Positions 24,431-38,214 of a DNA stretch of 64,000 nt are shown here, piece by piece; the first letter of the stretch is position 1, and the number at the start of each line of letters is the position of its first letter. The notes under the pieces were generated by a model, which saw only the letters and a list, made by a program, of their open reading frames with translations, had not been told where the DNA came from and did not search any database. The stretch is taken from assembly GCA_038501785.1 (NCBI GenBank), contig JBAMJR010000031.1, positions 3,136,501 to 3,200,500 of the forward strand, in the 5' to 3' direction. The position numbers and the translations under genes are program-made. Origin of the DNA: Myoxocephalus aenaeus (Eukaryota; Chordata; Actinopteri; Perciformes; Cottidae).

Positions 24431-24780
24431 GGCTGCCTCTGCAAGAAAAGAGGGGAACAGAACCGTGACAGAAAATAAGAATGACCGTTTGATGGGACGT
24501 TTCCCGTATTCGCGGTAGCAAACATTAACATAACATACTTTATTTGTAGTCCATTCAAATCCGGACGGTAGTGAGACAGTAGGTAGTTAGTTGTGTACAA
24601 AACAGCCTCTTTAATTACTGGTGGAGCTTCAAACTCGCTGTCTTAAAAATAACAAACACAACTGATGCGCATGCGCGTCGCAACTTTTTATCCTGCGTCA
24701 ACGTTGTCCCCTTGTGATGACGTCATATTACCGTAATTTACGATACAGTGCGCAAAATAAATATTTAAGCAGGAGGCTTC
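24431..24780 (-). promoter_or_regulatory. ccnh promoter and 5' leader: NRF1 palindrome and CRE
   Basis: TGCGCATGCGCG at 24666-24677 fits the NRF1 consensus (YGCGCAYGCGCR) exactly. TGACGTCA at 24718-24725 is a full palindromic CRE/ATF site. Both lie about 240-300 bases upstream of the ATG in the most CpG-dense stretch of this flank; no TATA box is evident at a fitting distance. On the - strand, TTTTCTTGCAG ends at 24439, just before the GGCAGCCATG start context, and looks like a splice acceptor. The 5' UTR may therefore contain an intron whose first exon is near the NRF1 and CRE sites. The transcription start is inferred. Confidence 0.6.
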
Positions 24781-27519
24781 TCGTGTCCTGATATCTGCAA
24801 TTAACCTCAAAGCAATATGAATATGAACATATTTATGTATTATAAAGCTAGATATTAACAAGGCTTTGAAATACAAAGTGTTCATAGACAGACATTTTAC
24901 ATAGACCTTTTTAAAAAAAAAGAAAGTTAGCCTACTTTTACTGAAAGCGTCCGTGTGAAATTATATTATGAAGTTGGGACAGTTCAGGCCATGTTATATT
25001 GATTCAGAAACTTTGTACAAAATCAATGAAGATGGTTCAGTAAAGCAAAATGTGTAAAGTGAGACATACAATGCGTTTCATGTTAATATGTAACAAAGTG
25101 CGCAAAAATAAAACATTTGAATCACTTTTATACTTTTGGAGATATATTAAAAATACAATTTGACTCCCTTAAACCCATATGGAGTTTGTATCTTATCTCA
25201 CAATGTTTTAACTACTACAAGCTCCACTACTATACTATTACCACTTGTATAGATTGTATACAGATTTGGGAAATTATGTTTTCTTCCATACCTCTACTTA
25301 GCAAATACAGGAATAGTCCTTATTTGAATTGTTAGATCCTAAACGTTGTGAAATGCCCTAACTCAATTTAATTAATTAGCCCAAGAACAATGCTGGATCA
25401 AGGGCTGAGGTGGTGTTTAAAGAAACGCAAGGACACGATAGGTACTTATTTGAATGTTATACTTAAAAGTCAAACCTTTTTGTTTCATTCGCAACTGAGC
25501 AACTTTTTCATTTTGATTTTGGTCTTAGGTCCAAGTACTTTGGGGGAAAGAAAGAGCACTTTCCGAATGAATTCACATATTCAGTGCATACGACTCCTGG
25601 CCTCATCGCAAGGAGCTCAGGCAACAGATCCAGTGTTGACAGAATGATTAATCCTCCAGCATTAATGTCAATGTCATCATAATGTCCAGCTTCTCCACCC
25701 CCTTTGTTTATGACATGTATGCGCATGGTGGATATCTACAAGTCTTTCAGGATGTCATCTCCTTGTTGTCGTGCATACTGAAAGAACATGTTTCTATAAT
25801 AAATGTATTTATTTTTGTATTTATAAATGTATACAGTTGAGTATGAGGTTAAATCAGCATTGCTTTCGTAAATAAAAATCACAGACATTTTAGTTAGGGG
25901 GTGGGCTCCTCTCCCTTCTCCCCTGCCACAAAAAAACATATTACAGAAACACAATCATTCAAATATAAAAATGTATTAATGTATGTATTATTTTGGCTGA
26001 TGCAGTTTCCAACGGTGTAAATAAGGTAGTGTTGTTCATGTCCACCTCACCTCATATTGATGTCCTTGTCTCCATCCAATCTGCTGCTCCTCCTACAACA
26101 CTTTGTGTCTTTTCTCTGAGAACTGACAAAAACAAAGAATGAGCTCCTTAAATGGGATGTAATTTAAACGTCAAGTGTTCATTCATGGAAATAGCACAAA
26201 AGAATAAAAAAGAAGAACTTTAGAATGTTTTTGGAGTCATAAAGGGAAATCTATATTTCTTAACACCACCAGCAGTGGAATTGGGAAAAGTCACGGAATG
26301 GGGAAAAATAAGAGTGCTGTCAATGCCGTGTCACAGGAGGGTCGTGCTGTCACTGGAATAAAGAAAAAATGGTTCCATATGAAAATGGCTTATAAAACCC
26401 TCTTGCCATCAATGATTGCAACAGGAGGGGCTCAAGGGGAAGTCTTCATCACAGAGATGAACAAATATTACGTGTCAGAATAGGCATGGCAAAGGATGAC
26501 GTTCCTCTGGACTGTGACTCGCACAAACCTGCATGTGAAAAAGTGTGTAAAGAACTATCCACCTGTGTCTGACAATAACAGGACTCTAAAGACACACTCT
26601 CCCCCAAGGGCCTGATGCGCCTGGTTACACCTCTCACTGATGTTATTATTGCAGAGACAAATTCATCTTTAATTGGTGGATAAGTTAAGTCTTTTGCAGC
26701 TTGTGATGTTCATCTTGATATTGTAGTGTAGTACAATAGCTTTAATAGACCATTTTTAATTATATTTTAATTAAATCTGATGATCAAACAGGATAATGTT
26801 AACATCATTATAAATTGTAATTCATATCAAATTTTCTCATGCAAAATTATAATGAAATATACGTGAACAACTTAGCCTTGGATAACAGCAGACTAATAGA
26901 TCATGAATTCTACAACTGCACCACTTGTAAATGATGTCTGATATTCAAGATATGAGAAAATTGGTGAATGTTGCAAGTTCCTCTAAATCACTTGTAAGCC
27001 ACTTAAGAATGAATCTGTTTGTACCAGTGGTGATTGCACGAGGCCTAACGATATTCACAGGAAGTAAATCAACCTGAGTGACGTCTGAATGTCCATGTCT
27101 CATACCATTTTCCAAGAAGTTTATGACAAAGATAAAATATGTTCTATGCGTTGATATTCAACAACATTAAACAAGACACAGCTGGATTGAGAACAAATAT
27201 TCTACCTTAGACCTTCAGGACCGAGAAGATGTCGTCTCAGTTGGTCTGTAACGTTTGTCTTCTTCCCAGATGTCATCCAATAAGGCAGCATATCTACAAG
27301 TGTGTGACAAATCAAAACACCTGTCTTAACATGCAACACAACTGACAAGGCATTGTCTCTATCTTAACATCCCACAGGACATGCACAATTACATATTTAT
27401 TCTTACAAATTTAGAATAATTACAAGATCAGATTGATCACAGGATCTGATCTGATCTAATTTTACTAAAGGTGAAAACTGTGTGCGGACGTCAAGTGGAG
27501 AGCGGGAAAGACACAGAAA
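24781..27519. other. intergenic, AT-rich, nothing recognised
   Basis: First part of the gene desert beyond ccnh. No coding exon, RNA gene or transposon end was recognised. The open frames are short, uninterrupted by chance in AT-rich sequence, and match nothing I know. Confidence 0.5.
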
Positions 27520-27594
27520 GACAGACAGACAGGCAGGCAGACAGACAGGCAGGCAGGCAGGCAGACAGACAGGCAGGCAGGCAGGCAGGCAGGC

Positions 27595-27627
<33 letters not shown>

Positions 27628-27738
27628 GGCAGGCAGACAGACAGACAGACAGACAGGCAGGCAGGCAGGCAGGCAGACAGACAGACAGACAGACAGACAG
27701 GCAGGCAGGCAGGCAGGCAGGCAGACAGACAGACAGAA
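27520..27738. repeat. (CAGG/CAGA)n tetranucleotide array
   Basis: About 215 bp of alternating CAGG and CAGA blocks, in runs of 2-9 units that alternate several times. Open frames on both strands (Gln-Thr-Asp-Arg repeats on +, Cys-Leu-Ser-Val on -) are repeat artefacts. No unique spacers are present, so it is not a CRISPR-like array. Confidence 0.95.
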
Positions 27739-28399
27739 AGCAGCATATGGAGAGGTAAATAGTGTGAGCACTACTACATTAACTGTATCTGAGAATTGTA
27801 TGAGTGAGTTCAACAAAAAATAAATAAGGAAAAGTAGTGTACAATACTCTGTTACAAGTAAAAGTCCTGATTTCAAATGGTACTCAAATTAAAGTACATT
27901 ATTATCAACAAAATATATGTTAGGAACCAAAAATAAAAGTACTCATTATGCAGAATAATACATATGATTATATTATAATTATGAATGTGTGAATGTGGAA
28001 GTTATTATCAAAATTGGGTCAGTTAAAGGTTAAAGGTTAGGGTTAGACCCTCCACCCAGACCCTCCAACAGAGGCTGAGCCCATAATGTCCACACAATCC
28101 TGCATTTAAGTTCAAGCCTATACAGTTCACTATCAAAAACACACAACTTGTAGGACCAACAGGTTGAGAAAACGTTCGCTAACCTGGTCCTGAACAATCA
28201 AGTGACAGCCTCAGAGGGTTCCTCGCAGATAGAGGCCTCCATTGCTTGGCATGTTGCTCAACCTGCCCAGAGCCCACGTGACTGCTGACCACCTGCATGA
28301 AGCCTCGGAATAACACGCCACTTTATGGCCACGCATTCCTGGATGTGCATCATTTCAGATGGAAGCGCATAACAGAAACTGAATCACACGGTATGTTTA

Positions 28400-28960
28400 G
28401 ACGCAGCAACTCAACCCCCACCACGGTTTCCGTATACCTAATTTGCATAAACATGAGTAATTTATGAATAATAAATGCCCTTGCATTCAGCGGGAGCCGT
28501 TAATTTGCATATCACCACAGCTACAGTTTTATTTCCTTAGTGCGGTGTTATCCTGAAGTCCTTCGAGCCTGCATAAACCAGAATCAAAGAAATAATGCTT
28601 TAACAGGTATGTGCCGAGGACTGTTTTATTATCTTAATCTCTTTCTCTGCGGGCGGAAACGATTTTAACTTTAATGTCTGAGCTCCGTCTGTGATTTGCT
28701 TGTACAGCGCTGCATACGTTCAGTGTGAGCCAGTCTTACATCTGCAGCTATCCATCGCTGGGTCTTGCCCTGTAGATTGCATAAACATGAAGCGCCGATG
28801 CATTATTGATGAGACCATTGCAACGTTTACTGTATGTGTGCCCGCGTGTGCGCGCACTGATAGGGCGTATAATGTTTGCGTGCGTGCGTGAGTGACTGTG
28901 TGCAATGTACGTCTGTGTTGTCAGTATAACCAAACACCTTTCCTTCTGGATATCTCGCAT
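28400..28960. promoter_or_regulatory. candidate regulatory block with paired octamer sites
   Basis: Two perfect POU octamers, ATTTGCAT, lie at 28441-28448 and 28503-28510. A 13-base word TGCATAAACATGA occurs at 28444-28456 and again at 28778-28790. The block is richer in CpG than its surroundings (for example 28640-28665 and 28845-28900). This is consistent with an enhancer, or with the start of a non-coding transcript. Function is inferred from motif content only. Confidence 0.35.
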
Positions 28961-29178
28961 AATTCTTCAGTGTGGTAGATGACTTAGTTTTGTCTTTTTT
29001 CTTAAATCCTGTTCTAGAATATCTTAAAACGTAGGCCGTTTTTTTTATTTTTTACATTGGTGTTGAATTTTCTATTCATATTTTTGGCAGTAATGAGACT
29101 CAGTCAATGCAGTGTGCAGTCTCTTTACTTAGGGAATAAATATGTGGATGCTATTGACACAGCAAGCAAGTATATATC

Positions 29179-29885
<707 letters not shown>

Positions 29886-29927
<42 letters not shown>
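29886..29927. repeat. (CA)n microsatellite
   Basis: Uninterrupted CA repeat of 21 units. Confidence 0.97.
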
Positions 29928-29928
<1 letters not shown>

Positions 29929-32900
29929 CACTGCGGTTGCTGTGGCAACCAGGGGTGGCAGTGCTGATGTCAGAGACTCTTTCAAGGACACTCATGCAGG
30001 GGCTGGGTCAGGTGATGTATACTGCTGGGCATCGGCTAACGCCCAAGAACAAAATGGCCGTCATCCCCCTTATGTTTTTCGCCGCATGGGAGAGTCTCTC
30101 TTTGAGCTTTAAACAAAAGAGGAAGTGCACCTGTGCTGGCCTGACACCTTTTTTTTTATGATATGTGTGATACGGATGTTGTGGAATATTCTCATTGTAA
30201 TTGGTTTGACCGAATCGCATCACAGAGCTGAGCTGTCTGAGCCCCTCAGAGATCCGCTGCCTGTCTGAGGAATTTAGAAAACTGCCTGGTTATTTAAGTG
30301 CATTCCCATATGTGTGTGCCTTTGTGTTTGGATGTGTCCGTACATTGGTTTCCTCAGGTTGGCATTAAGCAGCCAAGGTTCCCTTCCCCCTCCCCTCCAG
30401 ACATTCAAAGCTTCCCCCACCATCTCTCTCCCCCCTCTCTGTCTCTAATTGAGCTTTGTGTCTACCTCCATCTCCATTCAAATCCAGAGACATTTGCATA
30501 CTGCCGCTGCACGCCGGACAGCTCCCCAGCTGTACAGTACAGAACTAAATGAGGAACACAGACCCACTTTACGTGACGCGAATACTAAGCAACCAGGAAA
30601 GACATTTCCCTGTTTCCTGAAAATACAGCTACCGGAGAGATGAGGGGTAGAGAGGAAAGAGGGCGGTTGTATCTAATCAGTGCATTCAGAGCGAGACGGG
30701 CATCACCAGCCTGAAAGGAGACGCTGATGCAGAAGAATACTTTATTATATATAAAACAACAAGACATTCAGGAAGGTGTCAAATATTATAGTTTGACATA
30801 CAATTAGACATATGATATACAAAAGCCAGTTCTATGCATGTTTGTATTCAGACATCATTTCCTCTGCGCTCCAATTTGACCGTAATTTCAGATTTGTTTT
30901 GATAACGCAAACAGGGATTTACCTATCTTTTGTTTTGGGTACCAGTCTGACATGATAATTTTCTCCCGCATGGCTTGAATATTGCCAGGTTTAATTTGTA
31001 CCAGGCTGACTTTTCTCTGGCTTCAGTCCTGTGGAGGCCTGACCCTAAGCTCTCTTGCATATCAGGATCAAAGAATTTAGGGGACATTTTGAGTTCATCG
31101 AGACGTGTAATGATGTTGTATTTTTGATGCACTCCAACCACACTTAACAGAATATGTTAAGCACACTCTTAATGGGAACCTTAAACCCCCCAAGGCCAAT
31201 TTTTATTTCTAGCACATTGGTAGGGATTTGGGACATTTCCACTCATTTCAGGATTCAATCAAAGCCATAACTTCAGGGAGAGACAAATTGGCATGCGCTT
31301 TACGGCAAATCCAACTGTCCTTGGTTTATATGCTACAACTTCTTCCTCCACAGTAAGACCAGTGAGAATTGTGTGAACTTTAATGATCCATTTAACCTTA
31401 CCTTGAAGACAAATGCAAACAGGGCAAAAATATTTTTAGATTTGTTCCCTTAATGAGCTTGGATGGGAAATGTTTTATTTATAAAACAAAGTAACTTGTG
31501 TTCATTTGTGAACGGTTGCCAGGATTTAAATCACTCTGGAGTGAAACACCCACATCGTGCTCCATCATTCTGAGCACCCTAGCTTTGAGTGAAATGCAGA
31601 GAAGGGCAGATAGAGGGATGTTAAAGTGCTGCCATTCTGGTGAAAATCCAATCCTTCACAGAACGAAGCTCCAACAAGTCCTCCAAATGACCCTTTATAT
31701 CAACGTGCAATGTCCTCACCTTTCCAAACAGCAAGGCCGTTTGGGTGAAACGGGAGCATGTGTAGTGTGCTGGTAGAGTAATGGTCTGTTGGTACTTTCC
31801 CCCCCAAAGAGCTGGAGTGTATTTGTGTATTATAGAATGGACGTGTCGAGCTGCATACTGTGTTTTTGTTCTTCTTTTTTAAATTTAGACATACATTTAT
31901 TTATGTTCACTTATATGATTTCTATCGCAATTGCAAAGGTAAAAGCGTGACAGTAAATTAAATATTTCGACTGAAATGATGATGCATTATTCTTTACAAA
32001 AATGTATTGAATAATACAAAATGAAATAAAATAAAATAAAAATGTTTTAATGGATGTGTACATCACTAAAGCGAAGCCATAAATTGAGCGTCTGTATGTG
32101 TGTGTGAGATTCATACATCAGTGTGAATTTGCTGGCCTCTTAATCTAATTAAGAACTAGATCCCTGAATATAGATGCCAAATTATTTGAGAATGGGGGAG
32201 GGGAACGGTGTTTCATTAAGTCAGGTTGCCCAGTAACCGAAATCATTTATTTCAGACAACAACAAAAAAACTCTAAGATTTAATAATCAGGTTGTCTGCA
32301 TTAAAATGCAAAGGAGGATGTCAGGCTGCACCTGAAGGACAGCAAACATTAGGCAGGGTAATTTCTCGACTTACAGGTGAATTGCTGACCTTCTGCAGTG
32401 AGTGCCTGTCAAAATCAGCACTCTAACACTGCAAATCAGCCAAAATAAGTGTTTAAACCGAGCTTGCAAAAGCGAAAGTAAAGAAATTTAAATTGATTTT
32501 TTTTCTCATTTCAATTTTTTAAATTGAGCAGGCTCAAGTGAGTTCAAACGCAGTCATTATGAATTAAACACAATGTTCATTTTCAATTTTCCAATCTGAC
32601 AGGTTCAAGGTTTGCATGCCCTGTTTATCACAGGAAATAAAACCAAAAATATTGACAAATAAATATAACAGACAAGATACAATTGCCAAATATACACACA
32701 AATATGTTTTTTAAATGAATATAATGATATTCATATAGTCTCTAACTAATCACAGAGCTTTCATAAAAACAAATATTGTTTAAATATGAACCGGTGTATA
32801 TTCTGGCTTATCATTGCTTCTCTAATTGACAGTGTTGCTGGGTGTTGGCTGTGCAAGTGCTCCTGCTATAATCACTGGCACCCTCCTCTCCTGTTGTCCT

Positions 32901-33260
32901 AATTGCCGCCATCCATTTTGTTAGAGAGCATTCTCGCATCAATCCCTGTTGCAGAGCTCTGAAGGCTTCCTGTGAACTTCCTGTGGACTTCAACAAAAAG
33001 CCTTGTCAGGTGGATCAGCCATTAGTTGCCACTCTACATTGTCTCTGACAAATCTGATGTTTAAAGTACACACATAATTCCAAAGCACCCTATGCTCCAC
33101 AAATTGCATGCACTTTATCCTGTAAATGTCATAAACGTCGGGTTGAACTTGTTTGAGCCTTGGCTCGGTTAAATCTCCTCTCATCAAATGTATGTAGGAA
33201 TAGAAAATATTTAAATAAATGAATGTACTTGTTGACAAAGATTTATATTATTGTCATATT
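29928..33260. other. intergenic, no gene recognised
   Basis: Mixed-composition sequence without supported exons. The CT/CCCC-rich stretch 30380-30450 is low complexity. The open frames are short and unrelated to known families. Confidence 0.45.
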
Positions 33261-33261
33261 A

Positions 33262-33612
33262 GAGAATGTAAAAAATTGTAAAAGCAAACTTAAGACCTAC
33301 CTTTTTAGTTTGGCTTTTAAGTGAGCTGTATTTATTCATCGATCCATATAATCATGCATTTTATTCTGTTTTGCTCATTGGTACATTTGACGATTTCTTG
33401 AGTTTTTATCTCGTTCAAAACCTGCCAAATGTTTCCTCACTGTAGATATTTATAGATTTTGCTCAGTTCCTGTTTTTATTTTTTATTTAATGCTGTTATC
33501 AAATGTTCTATGAATTAGTAATTTATATATATATTTTTATTAAATAAGTAGTATTGTGTGAAGCACAATAGTTGCATGAAAAATGCTATAGAAATATAGT
33601 CTGATTGATCGA
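33262..33612 (+). repeat. degraded dispersed repeat, LINE/SINE 3'-end type
   Basis: T-rich body followed by GTGTGAAGCACAATAG, ATGCTATAGAAATA and a GATTGATCGAT end. This order (…GAAGCAC…GCTATAAATAAA…GATTGATTG) is familiar from the 3' tails of dispersed teleost retroposons. The copy is diverged, and its family is not assigned. Confidence 0.4.
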
Positions 33613-34240
33613 TATGGCTCGGTATGACTCTTTTTTTCCCAATAGAGATTGTCTAATAAAAATATTTTTGGGGTGAAATTATATTTATATTTATTCTGAA
33701 TGTGATCAATCTTTTAATGTTAATTTAAACATCCTAATATTAATCTATTCATCTAAATCAAAGCTTTATATTTTGTAACTTGTGTGTAATATCTTTTGCT
33801 ACAATGCCCTGATTAAATAATGCCCCTTGTGGTTTTTGTGTGAGCAATATTAACAGGCAAATATATAATGAATATGATAAAAAGACAAATGCATTTGTGT
33901 TTTTTCCTTTTACTAACTCTTCAAATATTCTACTATATTCACATCACATTTTGAATGTTACCACTTTCATTTTCTCTCAGTTTCTTGGGAATCTTAAGAT
34001 GTTCATTTACTGTAACACTAAACACACACACGCAATCATTCACTTGTGTGGATGATGGGAATTTCTCCGTCTTATCACTAGATGGGGTAAGAGCATCATT
34101 TAAAAGGCTTAGAAACTGATCACAAACGCTGCCCCGCTGCCCCTTTGCAAATAGTAATCTCTTAATAAAACTGCATTTAATTCCATTTGGATTTTTCTAG
34201 AAATCCAAGGTTTTGGCGAGGTCTGAACTTAAGTCACCTG

Positions 34241-34319
34241 AGCAGAACAAACCTTTTGACACCATCTTCAGAGGTTCAACACATGCGTTGAACTACTGAA
34301 GGTGTCAAAAAAATCTGCT
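34241..34319 (+). ncRNA. candidate pre-miRNA-like imperfect hairpin (unproven)
   Basis: AGCAGA (34241-34246) pairs with TCTGCT (34314-34319). TTTTGACACC (34254-34263) pairs with GGTGTCAAAA (34301-34310). After a small bulge, TTCAG and GTTCAAC pair with their complements around a short loop near 34281-34286. The total length of about 79 bases, with internal loops and bulges, is in the range of animal pre-miRNAs. No known miRNA seed was recognised. A decayed palindromic transposon end is an alternative. Confidence 0.3.
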
Positions 34320-34499
34320 TAAATATTCGTATATGCATGGCTGAGGTGTACGCAATACTTGTGTAAGTAATACGTGCCTAAATACAAAGAAAAATGTAAC
34401 TTGTTTGTATTAAACACAATAATAAAATGTTCGTCATTTTTGCATATATTCAGACTCTCAAAGTCGCGTTTCTCTGTGTTTCGTACAGTTCTTCCTCTC

Positions 34500-35030
34500 G
34501 GTCCCCCCCACCCGCTTCACCTGCTTCATACATTGATTCCAGAGTAGCATATCATTAGCTCATGGTTGTGTTATGGCCCGCTGTTGTTCGTCCGGTCTCA
34601 GCTCCTCAGTGTGTCTGAATTGGGATGGGAAAGAGAAAGGGAGAGCTTAGTGGCCAGAACTGTGAGGCTCTGTTGAGTTGACAAGTAGCTCCTTGATTAG
34701 CCCTAGGCTGGTTGAGCGGACACACTGTGTTCGTCATTCATTTCCCTCGTCCTTTTCTTTCAGAAAGAGACCCAATAGGGCCCAGCAGGTGAATGTAAAG
34801 AAACGCGAGAGGACTCCCCTCTGATCAATCTTTTCAGACCCAGACAATGGGCCGGCCCACCTCTTGTACAGCTGCATTAAAACCCTGATTAAAGTTCTTC
34901 CTGTTAGCGACTGATTGAGGATGCAGAGCCAAAACCAACAAAAACCTGCACTGCTGAGGCCCGATAATGACTGGGGCCCACCTCCAACGCACAGGATTCA
35001 AATGATTAGTGGGGTTTTGTTTTCTTTGTA
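34500..35030. promoter_or_regulatory. candidate conserved non-coding / enhancer block
   Basis: About 500 bp of complex, low-repeat sequence between simple repeats, with homeodomain-like TAAT/ATTA cores (for example 34551-34560, 35005-35010) and TCF-like GATTAAAG / ATCAATC words (34824-34832, 34888-34896). No reading frame extends through it. Called from texture and motif density only. Confidence 0.3.
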
Positions 35031-35056
35031 GGTGTGTGAGTGTGTATTTATGAGCA

Positions 35057-35061
<5 letters not shown>

Positions 35062-35123
<62 letters not shown>
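35062..35123. repeat. (GT)n microsatellite
   Basis: Uninterrupted GT repeat of 31 units. Confidence 0.97.
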
Positions 35124-35124
<1 letters not shown>

Positions 35125-36628
35125 TGTAAGAGAGAAGTGAGGGAGGAGAGGTTGACAGAAAGCTCTAATTAATCAACGGACTCCTTTCTTCCTTAGCAAT
35201 GACAATTTGTGTTTCTGTATATTTGTGTGAGTGCATGTTGTGTGCGTTGTGTGAAATGTTGTGTGTGATGTGTAAAATATATATATATATTTATATATAC
35301 ATATAAAAATCAATATGTGAATTAAAATACACATCACTATTTGAAGTGGTCAATGTGTTGTTTTGTACTCGTCTTTAATCCTCAATAGCATTACGGGTAG
35401 CAAAAGAATAAAATGGTCTGCCACATATATTTATGGGAGTATTAAAACTTTCACATGCTTATCATAATCATGTTTTCAAGTGTGGATTTTTAAACACTCT
35501 TGTCATTGTTATGTAAACAGCTTTTTCTGAATGTTAATCCTTTTATGGAAGAACGTTAGGGAGACGCATGACGACATGGGAAATTACTTGTAGAGAAGAC
35601 GCTGAGAAGACTTTAACGATATGCATGTGTGTGTTTGTGAGAGAGAGAGAGAGGTTCTTCAAGAACTCATAAATATTGCATTTCTTTGTTTGACGGATGT
35701 GCGACACATTCTCATGTTTCCTCAACAAATTCCATTGTCATATTTTTCCTTTTGTCAGTCATCTTCCAAACAGCAGATCCTGACAATTATCCCAGAGAAA
35801 CTCCTGATCAAAACCACCTTATTCTGTCTGCTGCTCAGCTCCATCACACGCACTGATTCTGCATCACTCTCATCTTCCTTTCACACAATCTTTATTTGAT
35901 TCTAGCTCGGTATATTGCACCACTCATCAGTTCAAATGCAAAAATTACATTTACAAAGTGTTTGTGTCATCTATATTTCACACATTTTGTAATGTCTATT
36001 TGTTGATGCACAGTGCAGTTATTACAGTGTTGCCGCAGAGTGATTGTCCTGAGGCTTCTTGTCTGTGCTGTAACAAAGAAGCTAATTCACAGTTTCAACA
36101 GAGGAGGGCTTGAGCGTTTGCCTTAATATGGCCCGTTCTTAATGATGGACTAACCAGCAAAAGAAAAACGGTAAAAATGTCTTGGAAAAGTCTAACTAAA
36201 AATGTTGACAGGGTTCATCTTTTCAAGAATAGTCAGTGAGGTGGAAATTTGATTTGGAGAGAAGCAATATAAAAATGTATTTACTGTTTAATATTTCAAG
36301 TCAAGCCAGATTAGGAGGGTAATTTAGTTGAACATTTTTACAAGTTAAGCAGTTCCCTACCAAAAATGTATAAATAAAAAAATTCACACACTCAAAACTA
36401 GAAGATAAATCTTTTTTATTCGGTCAATCCTGGAGTGTTTGAATAACAGGAGAGTATAGAAAATAGAGACAGGCAGGTAGAGGCAGGCACTGAGGAGGCC
36501 CTCAGGCTCCAGTGAGGGTCTTGGGCAGATTGGCTTTGGGGCTCCACAACGATCCTTACATCCCACACATTTATCAGAAAAGGGTTAGCATACCACTGTG
36601 CCTACACTTATGCTGTGCCCTCCCGCAA
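35124..36628. other. intergenic, nothing recognised
   Basis: AT-rich, with a small TATATA patch (35276-35305) and a (GA) run (35639-35652). No supported gene. Confidence 0.45.
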
Positions 36629-36641
36629 ACACGCACGCACG

Positions 36642-36739
<98 letters not shown>
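36629..36739. repeat. (CGCA)n(CA)n microsatellite
   Basis: A short CGCA run passes into about 94 bp of CA, the longest dinucleotide array in the window at about 110 bp in all. Confidence 0.97.
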
Positions 36740-36740
<1 letters not shown>

Positions 36741-38013
36741 TTAGACCCAGACGTACGCCTACTCCCACTGTAAGCCTCGTAGCCTTTTTAACTTCTCCTC
36801 TGTGCACCTCTTCCTCCCACTCTATTGTTATTAGCCTCAGACAATCAGACTATCTGACTCCACCTCGCGGCATACATGTGAGTCAGACTGACCTGCAGTT
36901 ACTGCAGACATGCAGTCCTCAGTTACTTTCAAGAGCATAATTGTTCCGTGTGTATGGCGTGCATCAAATTGCCAATGCATAATGAAAGAAATGGTGTTTT
37001 AGAAGATAGTAGAATGTATAAGACACTGAAAATATGAGAGATTATTTAGGAATCATGCAATAACAAATATATTCAATATGACGAGAAAGTACACAATGCA
37101 AAGTTTGTGAAAGGTGTTTTGCAACATCCAGAAATTGCAACTCAGATTTTATATTTTATATATGGTCAGGTGGTATTATTAAGGCTTACTTGATGCAAGT
37201 GTGGCCTCAGGGGCATTCAAGCATTGACATTCATTTGCACCACGTACACCTTGTACCTGTCAGGCGGTGAGTTGGATAAGAACAGAGGTCTGTTGATAAA
37301 TCCAGCTTGGTTCATAGTCGCACTATAACAATGTCCACACCAAGTCCTCGCAGTTAAAAGCTGTGAAAGGCTGTTTCTGCGTTGCTACTATCATGTATTC
37401 ACTGCTGATTTATTATAGGTAGAACACACTGTTACTGATACAACTCTGCTTTTCATCTGGATTTGTTGAGGGTCAGAAATAAATGACCACAAGAAAGTAC
37501 ACACGTGGCAAATGGAGAAGTCCATTTTGATAAAACTAGTCTGTATTGTTGAATAAGGCGCTCTCTGTATCTAGATATGGCTTTTTTGTTGTTGTGTTGT
37601 CTCATGCATGATTATTTAAAAATACAGCAACATTATTACATTGTTCTGATTTATGCGTTTTTTGGGATAAATCTGAACATCAATGTGGAATCCAGATGGT
37701 GTGAAAACACTTTGATGGATGTATTTCTCCACTCGACAATAACCACAAAGACTGGCAGTCTCGACGCAACCCCCAGCTTCGTCCTTGCCCCCCACCAACC
37801 CGCCACCCTCAACAAATCCCGGTCCTCTGCCGCACAAACAGCAGCGTGTTGTCACACACTCGACCCTCTGTGCCAGCACTGGGTCAGGGAGGCCGCCGAC
37901 GGGCTGTGTGTACCATCAAACACACGTCAGTCTGGGGGACGGCCAGATTGTAAGTAACTCCTCACATCCAACCCTAAAATATCTCATAGTCCAAGACTCC
38001 CCCTTCTCACACA

Positions 38014-38083
<70 letters not shown>
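38014..38083. repeat. (CA)n microsatellite
   Basis: CA repeat of about 35 units. Confidence 0.97.
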
Positions 38084-38085
<2 letters not shown>

Positions 38086-38214
38086 CTCAGAGTATCCTGA
38101 TCTGTCTGACCCCGTTGGATGTGGATCATTGCGGAGGCACTGACAACTGAAGCTCTGGCATGCCAACAAGTCTGGTGTCGATGAAGTGATGCTTTGAATT
38201 AAAAGTACTTTTGA

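Noticed and set aside
27403..27876. Cys/Leu-rich and Gln/Asp/Arg-rich frames, or a CRISPR-like array
   Set aside because: Pure tetranucleotide repeat with no unique spacers, open by chance in several frames.
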